A stretch of 64,000 nucleotides of DNA from positions 1-64,000 of the forward strand of contig NZ_JADEYC010000009.1 of NCBI RefSeq assembly GCF_015209505.1. The letters run 5' to 3'. The notes beneath the pieces are model-generated. The model was not told where the DNA came from. It searched no databases and saw only the letters and a program-made list of their open reading frames with translations. Made by a program: the position numbers and the translations under genes. Origin of the DNA: Saccharopolyspora montiporae (GTDB lineage Bacteria > Actinomycetota > Actinomycetes > Mycobacteriales > Pseudonocardiaceae). Shown one piece after another: positions 39,138-48,617 of this stretch (positions within the stretch are counted from its first letter, which is position 1; every line of letters starts with the position of its first letter).

Positions 39138-39713
39138 GTGCCCGACTCGGATTCGATCGCGCTGATCATCGGCCTCGGCAACCCCGGGCCCCGCTACGAA
39201 GGCAACCGGCACAACATCGGTTTCCTGGTCGCCGACGAGCTCGCCGACCGCGCGGGCGGCCGGTTCAAGGCGCACAAATCCGGTGCCGAGGTCGTCGAAG
39301 GACGGCTGGCCGGGACGCGCAGCGTGCTGGTCAAGCCGCGCTCGTTCATGAACCTCTCCGGCAGCCCGGTGGCGGGTGCGGCCAAGTTCTTCAAGGTCGC
39401 GCCGGAGTCGGTCATCGTCATCCACGACGAACTGGACCTGCCGTTCGGCACGGTCCGGCTCAAGCGCGGCGGCGGCGAGAACGGGCACAACGGGCTGCGC
39501 TCGATCAGCAAGTCGCTGGGCACGCGCGACTACGTGCGGGTGCGCTTCGGCGTCGACCGTCCGCCGGGCCGGATGGACCCGGCGGACTACGTGCTCAAGG
39601 ACTTCAGCACCGTGGAGCGCAAGGAGCTGGAGTTCTTCATCGACCGCTGCGCCGACGCCGTGGAAGCGCTGGCCACCGAGGGCCTGGAAGCGGCGCAGAA
39701 CCGCTTCCACTGA
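39138..39713 (+). CDS. pth: Peptidyl-tRNA hydrolase
   Basis: 191 residues. It releases peptides from prematurely dropped peptidyl-tRNA. Signature [20 protein letters not shown] (catalytic His in NRHNIG), then [20 protein letters not shown] and [15 protein letters not shown] start with a GGAG ribosome site. Same strand as rplY; convergent with the acyl-AMP ligase gene 15 bp away. Confidence 0.97.
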   Translation: MPDSDSIALIIGLGNPGPRYEGNRHNIGFLVADELADRAGGRFKAHKSGAEVVEGRLAGTRSVLVKPRSFMNLSGSPVAGAAKFFKVAPESVIVIHDELDLPFGTVRLKRGGGENGHNGLRSISKSLGTRDYVRVRFGVDRPPGRMDPADYVLKDFSTVERKELEFFIDRCADAVEALATEGLEAAQNRFH

Positions 39714-39728
39714 CCGCGTCCGCGCAGG

Positions 39729-41381
39729 TCAGCCGGCCACGAACTCCGCGGTCGCCGCCCGCTTGAGCTTGCCGGACGGCGTCTTGGGCAGCGTGCCGGG
39801 AGCCAACACCACCACCTCGGCCGGGCGCGCGCCGACCTCGTCCAACACCCGGGCCGCGACGTCCTTGCGCAGCTGCTTGACCGCATCGGCGTCCTCGGCC
39901 GACCGCGACTCCAGCACCACGGCGAACCGCTCGCGCCGCCCGCCCGCGTCCAGCCGCACCGCGGCGGCGTTGCCCGCGCGGACCCCGGGCACCTCGCCGG
40001 CCGCCCGCTCGATGTCGACCGGGTAGATGTTGCGCCCGCCCATGATGATGACGTCCTTGCGGCGCCCGCAGATCACCACCTGCCCGCCGGCCAGGTAGCC
40101 CTCGTCCCCGGTGTCCAGCCAGCCGTCCGCGCCCTGCGCGTCCAGCGGTCCGCGCACCGTGAGGTACCCGGGGGTGACCGCCTCGCCGCGGATGTGCAGC
40201 CGCCCGACCTCGCGTTCGCCGAGCCGGGCACCCGCGTCGTCGCGGACCTCGACCTGCAGACCGGGCAGCGGTGCGCCGAGCAGCGCGAACCGCCGGCTCG
40301 CCCGCTCCGGGTCGACGGGTTCGGCGCGGTGCCGCGCCTCCAACGCCTCGGCGTCGATCGCGTCCACCTGCAAACCCGCGCCCAGCGGGGTGAACGAGAC
40401 GGCCAGCGTGGCCTCGGCCATGCCGAACGCGCACACCATGCAGCCCGGGTCGAGCCCGAACGCGGCACCGCCCTCGGTGAACGAGGCGACCGCGCTCGGG
40501 TCGATCGGTTCGGCACCGTTGAGCGCGAAGCGGAGGCTGGACAGGTCGAACGAACCCTCGTCGGCCCGCGCCATCCGGCGGCCGACGATCGCGTAGGCGA
40601 AGTTCGGCGCGGCGGTGACGGTCCCGCGGTACTTGCTGATCAGCTCCGGCCACAGCAGCGGGGACGCGAGGAAGTCGGCGGGGGTCACCTTGACGTCCTC
40701 GACCCCGATGGCCATCGGCACCGTCAGGCAGCCGACCATGCCCATGTCGTGGAACAGCGGCAGCCAGGACACGACGACGTCGACCGCGGGGTCGAGCTCC
40801 GCGGCCGAGACCATCGCGCGCAGGTTGGCGTACAGGTTGCCGTGCGTGATCCGCACCGCCTTGGGCTCGGCGGTCGACCCGCTGGTCAGCTGGAGCAGGG
40901 CGGTCTCCTGCTCGCCGACCTCGATCGGCGCGGCCAGCGGTGCGGCGTCGCTGGAGGCCAGATCCGCCGAAGTCCGGTACCGGATGCCCTTCTCGTCCAG
41001 CAGTCCGGCGAGGTCGTCGAACGGTGAGCCGAGCAGCACCAGCTCGGCCTCGATCATCTCCAGCACCGCGAGGGTGTCCTGCGCCCAGTGCTCCAGGTCG
41101 GTGCGCGGGGTGGGTTGGTGCAGCATGGTCACGCTGCCGCCGCCGAGCCACACGGCCTGCACCGCGGTGGCGATCAGTTCCGGATCGGCGGCCAGCACGG
41201 CCACCGCGGCACCCGGGCGCAGGTCCTCGCCGAGCGCCCCCGCCACCTGCCGCGCATCAGAGTGCACCTGCCCCCAGGTGCGGCGGCGCGGCTGGTGCGG
41301 CTCCCCCGTGGTCAACCCGCGCGCGTCCGGGCCGTCGTTCTCCCGTGCGGTGGCGACCATCGTGTCCACGAACCGGCTCAT
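39729..41381 (-). CDS. Fatty-acyl-AMP ligase / acyl-CoA synthetase (FadD-like)
   Basis: A 550-residue adenylate-forming enzyme. It has the P-loop LLQLTSGSTAEPKAVRITHGN, the LPLFHDMGMVG motif characteristic of fatty-acyl-AMP ligases, the ATP motif GWLDTGDEGYL, the hinge/A8 block GRRKDVIIMGGRNIYP and the A10 lysine in PSGKLKR. M. tuberculosis has an acyl-CoA-synthetase-like gene (Rv1013, 'pks16') at the same place by pth, so this is probably its orthologue. It could load fatty acids onto a carrier protein rather than CoA; no carrier or polyketide synthase is adjacent. Confidence 0.9.
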   Translation of the reverse strand: MSRFVDTMVATARENDGPDARGLTTGEPHQPRRRTWGQVHSDARQVAGALGEDLRPGAAVAVLAADPELIATAVQAVWLGGGSVTMLHQPTPRTDLEHWAQDTLAVLEMIEAELVLLGSPFDDLAGLLDEKGIRYRTSADLASSDAAPLAAPIEVGEQETALLQLTSGSTAEPKAVRITHGNLYANLRAMVSAAELDPAVDVVVSWLPLFHDMGMVGCLTVPMAIGVEDVKVTPADFLASPLLWPELISKYRGTVTAAPNFAYAIVGRRMARADEGSFDLSSLRFALNGAEPIDPSAVASFTEGGAAFGLDPGCMVCAFGMAEATLAVSFTPLGAGLQVDAIDAEALEARHRAEPVDPERASRRFALLGAPLPGLQVEVRDDAGARLGEREVGRLHIRGEAVTPGYLTVRGPLDAQGADGWLDTGDEGYLAGGQVVICGRRKDVIIMGGRNIYPVDIERAAGEVPGVRAGNAAAVRLDAGGRRERFAVVLESRSAEDADAVKQLRKDVAARVLDEVGARPAEVVVLAPGTLPKTPSGKLKRAATAEFVAG

Positions 41382-41583
41382 GACCCGTCAGCGTACGGTC
41401 CGACGCGCGCGGGCCGACACCGCGCAACCGGAATCGGCACCGTGCCCCCGATCACGGAAACCGGTTTGCACGCACGACTCCGCGTCGACCGGGCCGCAGG
41501 ACTCCTGCCGAGCGGCGCCGACCGCTTCCACCCCACCGATCAACCCGCACCGCCCAGCAAGCCCGTGCGCGAAAGATCAATCC

Positions 41584-43362
41584 CTAGTCGAGCTGGTCGG
41601 CGAGCTCCAGCCAGCGGCTCTCCACCTGCTCCTTCTCCGCGCCGAGGTCGCGCAGCTGCCCGTTGAGCTCCTGCAACCGCTCGGGCGACGTGGCCGCCTC
41701 GGCGAGCTTCTCGTGCAGCTGCTGCTCCTTCGTCGCGAGCTTGTCCAGCTGCCGCTCGCAGCGCGCGAGCTCCTTGCGGGCGGCGTGCTCCTGGGCCCCG
41801 GACAACCCCGCGCGGGTACCCGCGTCATCGGCCTGCTTGCCGACGTTCTGCGCGGCCTCCAGCAGGGAATGCCTGCGCGCCAAGTACTCGTCGATCCCAC
41901 CGGGCAGGTGGGTCAGCTTCCCGTCGCCGAACAGCGCGTGCACGCTGTCGCAGATCCGCTCCACCAGGTACCGGTCGTGCGAGACGACCACCAGGGTCCC
42001 CGCCCAGCCGTCCAGCAGGTCTTCCAGCTGCTGCAGGGTGTCGATGTCCAGGTCGTTGGTGGGCTCGTCCAGGATGAGCACGTTCGGCTCGTCCATGAGC
42101 AGCCGGGCCAGCTGCAGCCGCCTGCGCTCCCCGCCGGAGAGGTCCTGCACCGGCGTCCACTGCCTGCCCTTGCCGAAGCCGAACTTCTCGCCCAGCTGCG
42201 AGGCGGTCAGCTCGTACTTGCCCAGCGTCACCTGCTTGGCGACGTCCTCGATCGCCTCCAGCACGCGCCAGTGCCCCGGGAGGTCGTGCAGCTCCTGGGT
42301 GAGGTGCGCGATGCGGACCGTCTTGCCCTCGGTGCGCTTGCCCGCGTCCGGCTCGCGCTCGCCGGCCAGCAGGTTCAGCAGCGTGGTCTTGCCGGAACCG
42401 TTGACCCCCACGAGACCGATCCGGTCACCCGGGCCGATCCGCCAGGTCAGCCCGTCCAGCAGCGAGCGGTCGGCCACCCGCAGGTCCACGTCCTCCAGCT
42501 CCAGCACCGTCTTGCCCAGCCTGCGCTTGGCGAAGCTGACCAGTTCCACCGTGTCCCGCGGCGGCGGGACGTCGGCGATGAGCGCCTCGGCCGCCTCGAC
42601 CCGGTAGCGGGGCTTGGACGTGCGCGCCTTGGCGCCGCGCTGCAGCCAGGCCAGTTCCTTGCGGGCCAGGTTCTGCCGCTTCTCCTCGGTCTGCTGGGCG
42701 ATCCGGGCCCGTTCGGCGCGTGCGTAGACCCAGTCCGCGTACCCGCCTTCGTACTGCTCGACGCGGCCCTGCACGACCTCCCAGGTGCGGTTGCACACCG
42801 CGTCCAGGAACCAGCGGTCGTGCGTGACGATCACCAGCGCGCACTTGCGGTCCAGCAGGTGCTGCGCGAGCCAGCCGACCCCTTCCACGTCCAGGTGGTT
42901 GGTGGGCTCGTCCAGCACCAGCAGGTCGAGATCGCGGACCAGCGCGGCGGCCAGCGCGACGCGGCGGCGCTCACCACCGGAGAAACCGTCCACCGGGGTG
43001 TCCAGGCCGAGTCGGGACATGCCGAGCCCGCTCAGCACCGAACGCACCCGCGGGTCGGCGGCCCACTCGTGCTCGGCGGACAGGCCCAGCGGATCGAGCA
43101 CCGCGTTGCGCACGGTCGCCCCGGCGGGCAGTTCGGTGCGCTGGGTGACCACGGACATGCGCAGGTCGCGGCCGTGGCTGACCCGCCCGCCGTCCGGATC
43201 GGCCAGCCCGGACAGCACTTCCAGCAGCGTCGTCTTGCCGCCGCCGTTGAGCCCGACCACCCCGATCCGCTGACCCTGCGCCACGCCGAGGGACACGCCG
43301 TCCAGCAGCGGGCGCACGCCGTAGCTCTTGCTGACCGATTCCAGGTTGACCAGGTTCACCAT
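41584..43362 (-). CDS. ABC-F family ATPase (Uup/EttA-like)
   Basis: 592 residues with two ABC cassettes and no membrane domain. Cassette 1: Walker A GLNGGGKTT, signature FSGGERRRV, Walker B LLVLDEPTNHLD. Cassette 2: GVNGSGKTT, LSGGERRRLQLARLL, VLILDEPTNDLD. The linker between them and a C-terminal coiled coil (about 520-592, KELARCERQLDKLATKEQQL) resemble Uup, which binds DNA or ribosomes. ABC-F proteins act on translating ribosomes or in precise-excision/replication contexts; antibiotic protection cannot be judged here. It precedes nothing co-directional closely except ispE 58 bp upstream, so the two may be co-transcribed. Confidence 0.92.
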   Translation of the reverse strand: MVNLVNLESVSKSYGVRPLLDGVSLGVAQGQRIGVVGLNGGGKTTLLEVLSGLADPDGGRVSHGRDLRMSVVTQRTELPAGATVRNAVLDPLGLSAEHEWAADPRVRSVLSGLGMSRLGLDTPVDGFSGGERRRVALAAALVRDLDLLVLDEPTNHLDVEGVGWLAQHLLDRKCALVIVTHDRWFLDAVCNRTWEVVQGRVEQYEGGYADWVYARAERARIAQQTEEKRQNLARKELAWLQRGAKARTSKPRYRVEAAEALIADVPPPRDTVELVSFAKRRLGKTVLELEDVDLRVADRSLLDGLTWRIGPGDRIGLVGVNGSGKTTLLNLLAGEREPDAGKRTEGKTVRIAHLTQELHDLPGHWRVLEAIEDVAKQVTLGKYELTASQLGEKFGFGKGRQWTPVQDLSGGERRRLQLARLLMDEPNVLILDEPTNDLDIDTLQQLEDLLDGWAGTLVVVSHDRYLVERICDSVHALFGDGKLTHLPGGIDEYLARRHSLLEAAQNVGKQADDAGTRAGLSGAQEHAARKELARCERQLDKLATKEQQLHEKLAEAATSPERLQELNGQLRDLGAEKEQVESRWLELADQLD

Positions 43363-43420
43363 CAGGTGGTCGTTCCACTTCCGTCGATTGATTGCCGATC
43401 GCGGCCGCCGAGCGCTGCGC

Positions 43421-44374
43421 TCAGGCGTGCACCTGCGGCGGGGTGGGTCGGTCGCTGCGCTCCTCGGAGACCTTCGCGCCCGGTACCGGCCCGTGCGCCA
43501 CCCGGACGGTGCGGCACACCCCGGCACCGGACAGCTCAGCGGCCACCTTGACCGCGGCATCGGCGTCGGTGCACAGGAACGCGCAGGTCGGACCGGATCC
43601 GGACACGATCCCGGCCAGCGCACCCGCCTGCACTCCGGCGCGCAGCGTGCGGCGCAGCCCCGGCCGCAGCGAGACCGCCGCCGCCTGCAGGTCGTTGCCC
43701 AGCAGCAGGGCCAGCTGCCGCGGATCCCCGGACGCCAGCGCTTCCAGCAGCGGTTCCACGTCGCCCACCGGGTTGGGCTTGGACTCGGCGCGCAGCCGGT
43801 CCAGTTCGCCGTACACGCCCGGGGTTTCCATGCCGTCCCGGTCCAGGGCGATCACCCAGTGGTACGTGTGCCGCGCCAGCACCGGCACCAACCGCTCGCC
43901 GCGACCGGTGCCCAGCGCCGTTCCGCCCTGCAGCGCGAACGGGACATCGCTGCCCAGCCGGCCGGCGATCTCGGACAGCTCGTCCCGGCCGAGCTCCAGG
44001 TGCCACAGGCCGTTCAGCGCCAGCAGGGTCGCCGCGGCGTCCGCGCTGCCACCGGCCATCCCGCCGGCCACCGGGATGCCCTTGTTCATCGACACCCGCA
44101 CGCCCGGCGCCTCCGGATCGCGGCCGGCGTGCTCGGCCAGCAGCCGGACCGCTCGCCAGGCCAGGTTGCGCCCGTCGGCGGGGACTTCCCCGGCGCCCTC
44201 GCCGTGCACCTCGACACCGGGCTCGTCGGAACCGACCACCGTGACGTCGTCGGTCAGCGACAGCGCCTGGAACACGGTGACCAGCTCGTGGTACCCGTCC
44301 TCGCGGGATTCGCCGACCGACAGGTGCAGGTTGACCTTGGCCGGGACGCGGACGGTGATCGGTGTTGGAACCAC
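43421..44374 (-). CDS. ispE: 4-diphosphocytidyl-2-C-methyl-D-erythritol kinase
   Basis: 317 residues, GHMP kinase of the MEP isoprenoid pathway. The N-terminal block is [16 protein letters not shown]; the ATP-binding GHMP motif is [20 protein letters not shown]; the C-terminal glycine-rich block is [17 protein letters not shown] at 44374 is chosen because GGAG lies 10 nt upstream; GTG three codons earlier (44383) is possible but too close to that site. In mycobacteria ispE follows ksgA directly; here metNIQ separates them. Confidence 0.92.
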   Translation of the reverse strand: MVPTPITVRVPAKVNLHLSVGESREDGYHELVTVFQALSLTDDVTVVGSDEPGVEVHGEGAGEVPADGRNLAWRAVRLLAEHAGRDPEAPGVRVSMNKGIPVAGGMAGGSADAAATLLALNGLWHLELGRDELSEIAGRLGSDVPFALQGGTALGTGRGERLVPVLARHTYHWVIALDRDGMETPGVYGELDRLRAESKPNPVGDVEPLLEALASGDPRQLALLLGNDLQAAAVSLRPGLRRTLRAGVQAGALAGIVSGSGPTCAFLCTDADAAVKVAAELSGAGVCRTVRVAHGPVPGAKVSEERSDRPTPPQVHA

Positions 44375-44508
44375 GGACAGCACGCTCCAAGCGTACGTGC
44401 CCGCCGGACCGCACCGCCGACTTCCCTGCGCACGGGGACGTGTCGGCGGGCCGGTGCCGATGTGCGCAGGGCGTCCCCGGCGATCGCGAGGACGCCCCAC
44501 GAGCGGGA

Positions 44509-45321
44509 TCAGTCCGCGGGCACGACCGCGACGCCGCGCCACTCGTCCTGGATGAACTTCTTCACCTCGTCGGACTTGAGCAGCTCGGCGAGCTTGACCA
44601 TCCGCGGGTCCTCGGCCATGGCGGGGTTGGCGACCAGGCCGTTGGCGTACGGGTTGCCCTCTGCTTCCTCCGCGACCAGCGGGTCGGACAGGTTGGCCTT
44701 GAGCGCGTAGTTGCCGTTGACCACCGAGGCGTCCGCGTCCTCCACCGAGCGCGGCAGCTGGTCCGGGGCGATCGGCTGGAACTCGATGTTCTTCGGGTTC
44801 TGCGCGATCGCCGCGTCCACCCGGGTGTCCGGGGAGGCGTCCGGCTTGAGCTCGATCAGCCCGTTGTCGGCCAACAGCTGCAGACCGCGGAACTGGTTGG
44901 CCGGGTCGTTGGAGAGCATGACCGTGCCGCCGTCCGGGATTTCCTGCAGCGAGCGGTGCTTGGTCGAGTACACCGCCAGCGGTTCGAGGTGGACCGACTC
45001 GACCCAGGTGAACTCGCCGCCGCGCTCCTGCTGGTATTCCTGCAGGTACGGCTTGTGCTGGAAGAAGTTCGCGTCCAGCTCACCGTTGGCCACGGCCTCG
45101 TTCGGCCGGTTGTAGTCGTCGAACTGCTCCAGTTCGAGCTCGATGCCCGCCTGCGCGGCGAGGTTGTCCTGCACGTACTCCAGGATCTCGCCGTGCGGGG
45201 TGGGGCTCACGCCGATGGTGAGCGGGGCCTCCGGATCCTGCGCGGCGTCGGTGGCGCCACCACCGCACCCGGCCAGCGCCAGTCCGGCAGCGGCCAGCAC
45301 GACGGCGAAACGTTTCCGCAT
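44509..45321 (-). CDS. metQ: Methionine-binding lipoprotein MetQ
   Basis: 270 residues of the NlpA/MetQ family. Signal [19 protein letters not shown] with lipobox, then [17 protein letters not shown], the family block [12 protein letters not shown], and [18 protein letters not shown]. It captures D/L-methionine for MetNI. Third gene of the metN-metI-metQ operon (135 bp after metI). No frameshift or missing block. Confidence 0.95.
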   Translation of the reverse strand: MRKRFAVVLAAAGLALAGCGGGATDAAQDPEAPLTIGVSPTPHGEILEYVQDNLAAQAGIELELEQFDDYNRPNEAVANGELDANFFQHKPYLQEYQQERGGEFTWVESVHLEPLAVYSTKHRSLQEIPDGGTVMLSNDPANQFRGLQLLADNGLIELKPDASPDTRVDAAIAQNPKNIEFQPIAPDQLPRSVEDADASVVNGNYALKANLSDPLVAEEAEGNPYANGLVANPAMAEDPRMVKLAELLKSDEVKKFIQDEWRGVAVVPAD

Positions 45322-45456
45322 GGGTTGTCCTTTCTGATGCGCGGGGAAGGTCCCCGTGAGCAAGCGGGCAGGCCGCCCGCCTCGGGCCTGTTCCCGCAGC
45401 GGCGGCGGCTTCCGGAGATCGGCCCGCACCGCCCGACGAGCGGATCGGCGCTCCCG

Positions 45457-46140
45457 CTACGTGGTCGCGGTGCGCCTGCGGTCGACGAGCTTGGCCACCA
45501 GGTCGGTGAGCAGCTGCATCGCGAAGGCGAGCACACCGAGCACGACCACCGAGCTGTACAGCAGCCGGTCGTCGTAGCCCTGGTAGCCGTCCTGGATCGC
45601 GGTGGTGCCGAGCCCGCCGCCGCCGATGGCCCCGGCCATCGCCGCGTAGCCGATCAGCGCGACCGCGGTGACGCCGATGGCGCCGACCAGCGCGGCCCGG
45701 GCTTCGCCGAGCAGCACCGTCCACACGATGCGCGACTTGCTGGATCCGGTGGTGATCGCGGCCTCGACCACGTTGAAACCGACCTCGCGCAACGCGTTCT
45801 GCGTCAACCGCGCGAAGAACGGCACCGCGCCGATGGTCAGCGGCACGATCACCGCGCTGCTGCCGAACGAGGTGCCGATCAGCAGCCGGGTGAACGAGGC
45901 CAGGATCACCAGCAGGACCACGAACGGGACCGAGCGCACCACGTCGACGACCACGCCGACCACGCGGTAGAGCACCGGCTTCGGGGTCAGGCCCGCGGGT
46001 GAGGTCAGGTGCAGCAGCACGCCGAGCGGCAGACCGCCGAGAACCGCCAGCACGGTGGAAACCAGCACCATGTACAGCGTCTCGGCGGTCGCCTCACCCA
46101 GTACTTCGAAGACCTCCGACCAAGGGGTCAGATCACTCAC
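45457..46140 (-). CDS. metI: Methionine ABC transporter permease MetI
   Basis: 227 residues with five to six transmembrane helices. The BPD_transp_1 EAA-like loop is AALVGAIGVTAVALIGYAAM; the family-specific GGGLGTTAIQDGYQGYDDRL and N-terminal ETLYMVLVSTVLAVLGGLPLG are present. Its ATG overlaps the metN stop by 4 bp. Confidence 0.95.
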   Translation of the reverse strand: MSDLTPWSEVFEVLGEATAETLYMVLVSTVLAVLGGLPLGVLLHLTSPAGLTPKPVLYRVVGVVVDVVRSVPFVVLLVILASFTRLLIGTSFGSSAVIVPLTIGAVPFFARLTQNALREVGFNVVEAAITTGSSKSRIVWTVLLGEARAALVGAIGVTAVALIGYAAMAGAIGGGGLGTTAIQDGYQGYDDRLLYSSVVVLGVLAFAMQLLTDLVAKLVDRRRTATT

Positions 46141-47168
46141 GCAGCGACTCCGTCAACGGCCACCGGGGCGCGGCGCACGTTCGCGTCCCGTTCGATCATC
46201 CAGTTCAGGGCGGCTTCCGAGCGCTCCCCGGTCAGCCCGACCTTGAACTTCGCGACCGGGGTGTCGCCGAGCCTGGTCAGCCCGCCGCCGAGGATGGACA
46301 GGTCGACCTCGAACCGGCTGGAGGCCTCGGGCAGCAGCGCACCGACCGCGGCGAACCCGACCAGCACGACCTCGGCGACCACGTCGTGACCGGTCCGGGC
46401 CGGGCGCAGCGGCGCGGCTTGGTCGGTGGCGGGCAGCAGCGTCTCGCCGACCCGGCTGCTGGTCTCGGCGACCAGGTCGAGCACCTTGCCGTGCTCGATC
46501 ACGCGGCCCTGCTCCAGTACCGCGACGTCGTCGGCGATCCGCCGCACCACGGCCATGTCGTGCGTGACGACCAGGACGGTGACCCCGAGTTCGGAGCGCA
46601 CCCGGTCGAGCACGGTCAGCACGGAGTCGGTGGTGCTCGGGTCGAGCGCGGAGGTCGGCTCGTCGGCCAGCAGCACGGACGGCTTGCCCGCCAGAGCCCG
46701 CGCGATCGACACCCGCTGGCGCTGGCCGCCGGACAGCTGGTCCGGGTAGGCACCCGCCTTGTCGCTGAGACCGACCAGTTCGAACAGCTCGGTCACCCGC
46801 TGGCGGCGCTGCGCGGCGGGAATCCCCGCGGCCTCCAGCGGGAGGGCGACGTTGCCCGCGGCGGTGCGCTGGCGCAGCAGCGAGTCGCCCTGCGGAACGA
46901 CGCCGATCTGGCGGCGGGCGGCGCGCAGCGCCTTGCCGTCCAGCGAGACGAGGTCCGTGCCGTCGACCCGGATGGCACCGGAGTCCGGCTTGTCCAGCAG
47001 ACCGATGCACCGGGCCAGGGTCGACTTGCCCGCACCGCTCTCCCCGACCACGCCGCACACCGATCCGGGGGCGACCTCCATGGACACGCCGTCGAGCGCG
47101 CGCACGGTCTCGTTGTTCTGCTGGAACGATTTCGAGAGGTTCTCGACTGTGATCACGATCTGCTCCAC
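46137..47168 (-). CDS. metN: Methionine ABC transporter ATPase MetN with NIL domain
   Basis: 343 residues. ABC domain: Walker A GESGAGKST, signature LSGGQRQRV, Walker B VLLADEPTSALDP. After about residue 250 the C-terminal NIL domain begins (VVAEVVLVGFAAVGALLPEAS), which binds methionine and inhibits transport (trans-inhibition). The gene heads metNIQ and lies downstream of a SAM-I riboswitch, so import is controlled by both SAM at RNA level and methionine at protein level. Confidence 0.95.
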   Translation of the reverse strand: MEQIVITVENLSKSFQQNNETVRALDGVSMEVAPGSVCGVVGESGAGKSTLARCIGLLDKPDSGAIRVDGTDLVSLDGKALRAARRQIGVVPQGDSLLRQRTAAGNVALPLEAAGIPAAQRRQRVTELFELVGLSDKAGAYPDQLSGGQRQRVSIARALAGKPSVLLADEPTSALDPSTTDSVLTVLDRVRSELGVTVLVVTHDMAVVRRIADDVAVLEQGRVIEHGKVLDLVAETSSRVGETLLPATDQAAPLRPARTGHDVVAEVVLVGFAAVGALLPEASSRFEVDLSILGGGLTRLGDTPVAKFKVGLTGERSEAALNWMIERDANVRRAPVAVDGVAA

Positions 47169-47231
47169 ATCAGCTCGTGCAGGCCGCGCGGGCTCGCGCG
47201 GTTCCTGGGGGAAGCGGGACGAAGGCTTGCG

Positions 47232-47300
47232 TCACACAGCGCGTCGACAGGCGGTGGTGGTCCGCCGTCCGAGATCGATCACGCGCCGCTGGGTCAGCAG
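47232..47300 (-). other. Cysteine-leader-like short ORF between the riboswitch and metN
   Basis: The minus strand encodes LLTQRRVIDLGRRTTTAC, then RRAV and stop. This fits the pattern I know from short leader peptides ahead of sulfur genes in Streptomyces (L-T-x-R-R-x-I-D-L-x-R-x-x-[ST]-A-x-C-R). Such leaders stall at cysteine codons and attenuate transcription. Here no ATG or TTG is in frame: the only usual start is the GTG at 47282 (V of RVIDL), and CGGAGG sits 15 nt before it. An ATG 22 nt upstream of the CTG-CTG pair is out of frame by one base. It may be a degenerate leader or use CTG. Confidence 0.45.
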
Positions 47301-47391
47301 CCTCCGGACGTGGGTGCATCGGGATCGCTTCGATCGAGAGGGGCTCCGGTCTTGGCCCGGGCCGGCTAACAGTGCTTTGGAAACCACAACA

Positions 47392-47480
47392 GCTCCATCG
47401 GTCCTGGCGGTAGCACCTGCCACGGCGGGTGGTTGCTGCGGCGTCGACGAGCCAGATCTCTCGGCCGCTCGGGATGGATT
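47392..47480 (-). promoter_or_regulatory. SAM-I (S-box) riboswitch upstream of metNIQ
   Basis: Read on the minus strand: P1 5' arm TCCATC, then CGAGCGGCCGAGAGATCTGG, CTCGTCGACGCCGCAGCAACC with the invariant GCAACC, then GGTGCTACC and a 3' arm GATGGA that closes P1. The order GAGnGG-nnGAG-nGA-TGGC-nGA-CC-GCAACC-GGTGC matches the SAM-I consensus. It would switch off metN when S-adenosylmethionine is abundant. About 220 nt separate it from the metN start, leaving room for an expression platform and the leader ORF. Confidence 0.85.
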
Positions 47481-47627
47481 TCTCGGATAGTAGACCCCAC
47501 TGGCACTTGCCGACGCAAGTTGATACTGGTCACTTTCCGAAATCGTTTGAAAGGTCACATACCCGGTCGAGCGGGAATGATCTGGCCCGGCGGGTTGTTT
47601 GGTCACGCGCGGTAACACAGTTCTGCG

Positions 47628-47654
47628 GAAAAACAACCGCCCGAACGAGGGGCG
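47628..47654 (-). terminator. Terminator of ksgA
   Basis: Minus strand: CGCCC-CTCGTTC-GGGCG, then GTTGTTTTTC. The stem is short but has a genuine U-tract. It begins 3 nt after the ksgA stop and so isolates ksgA from the riboswitch-controlled metNIQ transcript. Between it and the riboswitch lies a low-GC stretch with GTCAC repeats around 47529-47558. Confidence 0.65.
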
Positions 47655-47656
47655 CG

Positions 47657-48523
47657 CTACGCGCTCCGTTCCTGAGCGCACTCCGCGAGCCGGGCGAAGT
47701 CGGCGATCTCCAGCTGCTCCCCGCGGGCGCCGGGCTGCACCCCGGCGCAGCGCAGCAGCTCCTCGGCGGCCGCCCCCGACCCGGCCCAGCCGGACAGCGC
47801 GGCCCGCAGCGTCTTGCGTCGCTGGGCGAACGCGAGATCCACGACCCGGAAGACCTCGGCACGTGGCGCGGACGAGGACGGCGGCGGTATGCGGGTGAAC
47901 GACACCAGCCCGGAGTCGACGTTGGGCACCGGCCAGAACACGTTGCGCGGTACCGCACCCGCGCGCCGGACGTCGGCGAACCAGGCGGCTTTCACGCTCG
48001 GCACCCCGTACACCCGCCCGCCGGGGCCTGCGGCCAATCGCTCGGCGACCTCGGACTGCACCATGACCAACCCGTGCCGCAGCTGCGGGAGTTCGGCCAG
48101 CAGGTGCAGCACGACCGGCACCGCCACGTTGTAGGGCAGGTTGGCGACCAGAGCGGTGGGTTGCCGCGGGAAATCGGCCGCGCGCAGCCGGAGCGCGTCC
48201 GCGGTGAGCACGGTCAACCGGTCGGCCGCGTCCGGCGCCCGCTCCGCCGCGGTACGCGGTAGCCGTTCGGCCAGCTCGGGATCGACCTCGACCGCGACCA
48301 CGTGCTGCGCCGGTTCGAGCAGCCCCAGGGTCAGCGAGCCCAGACCCGGGCCCACCTCCAGCACGACGTCCTCGGCACCGACCCCGGCCGCGGCCACGAT
48401 GCGGCGCACGGTGTTCGGGTCGTGCACGAAGTTCTGGCCGAGCTTCTTCGTCGGCCGAATGCCCAGTTCACCGGCCAGTCGACGGACATCGGCCGGGCCG
48501 AGCAGCGATGCCTGCTGGTCCAC
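47657..48523 (-). CDS. ksgA: 16S rRNA (adenine1518/1519-N6)-dimethyltransferase
   Basis: 288 residues (RsmA). It dimethylates two adjacent adenines in the 3' hairpin of 16S rRNA during late 30S assembly. Motifs: [21 protein letters not shown]-binding [12 protein letters not shown], and catalytic NLPYN ([12 protein letters not shown]). The GTG at 48523 is preferred by homolog length; an upstream GTG at 48565 in the same frame adds 14 residues. Its inactivation gives kasugamycin resistance in other bacteria. Confidence 0.95.
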   Translation of the reverse strand: MDQQASLLGPADVRRLAGELGIRPTKKLGQNFVHDPNTVRRIVAAAGVGAEDVVLEVGPGLGSLTLGLLEPAQHVVAVEVDPELAERLPRTAAERAPDAADRLTVLTADALRLRAADFPRQPTALVANLPYNVAVPVVLHLLAELPQLRHGLVMVQSEVAERLAAGPGGRVYGVPSVKAAWFADVRRAGAVPRNVFWPVPNVDSGLVSFTRIPPPSSSAPRAEVFRVVDLAFAQRRKTLRAALSGWAGSGAAAEELLRCAGVQPGARGEQLEIADFARLAECAQERSA

Positions 48524-48578
48524 GTACGGCAACGTACCCGCGCATCCGGAGCGCCCCGGCACCACCCACCCGGACCCG

Positions 48579-48613
48579 CCGCGGTGCCCCGGACGACGGC
48601 CGGGGCACCGCGG
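48579..48613 (-). terminator. Perfect 14-bp terminator hairpin after rpfB
   Basis: CCGCGGTGCCCCGG and CCGGGGCACCGCGG are exact complements with a 7-nt loop, 5 nt after the rpfB stop. No U-tract. It should separate rpfB from ksgA transcription. Confidence 0.7.
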
Positions 48614-48617
48614 CCGA

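Noticed and set aside
45322..45456. Separate regulator or small gene between metI and metQ
   Set aside because: The gap has no frame with a ribosome site or domain; it is simply intra-operon spacer.
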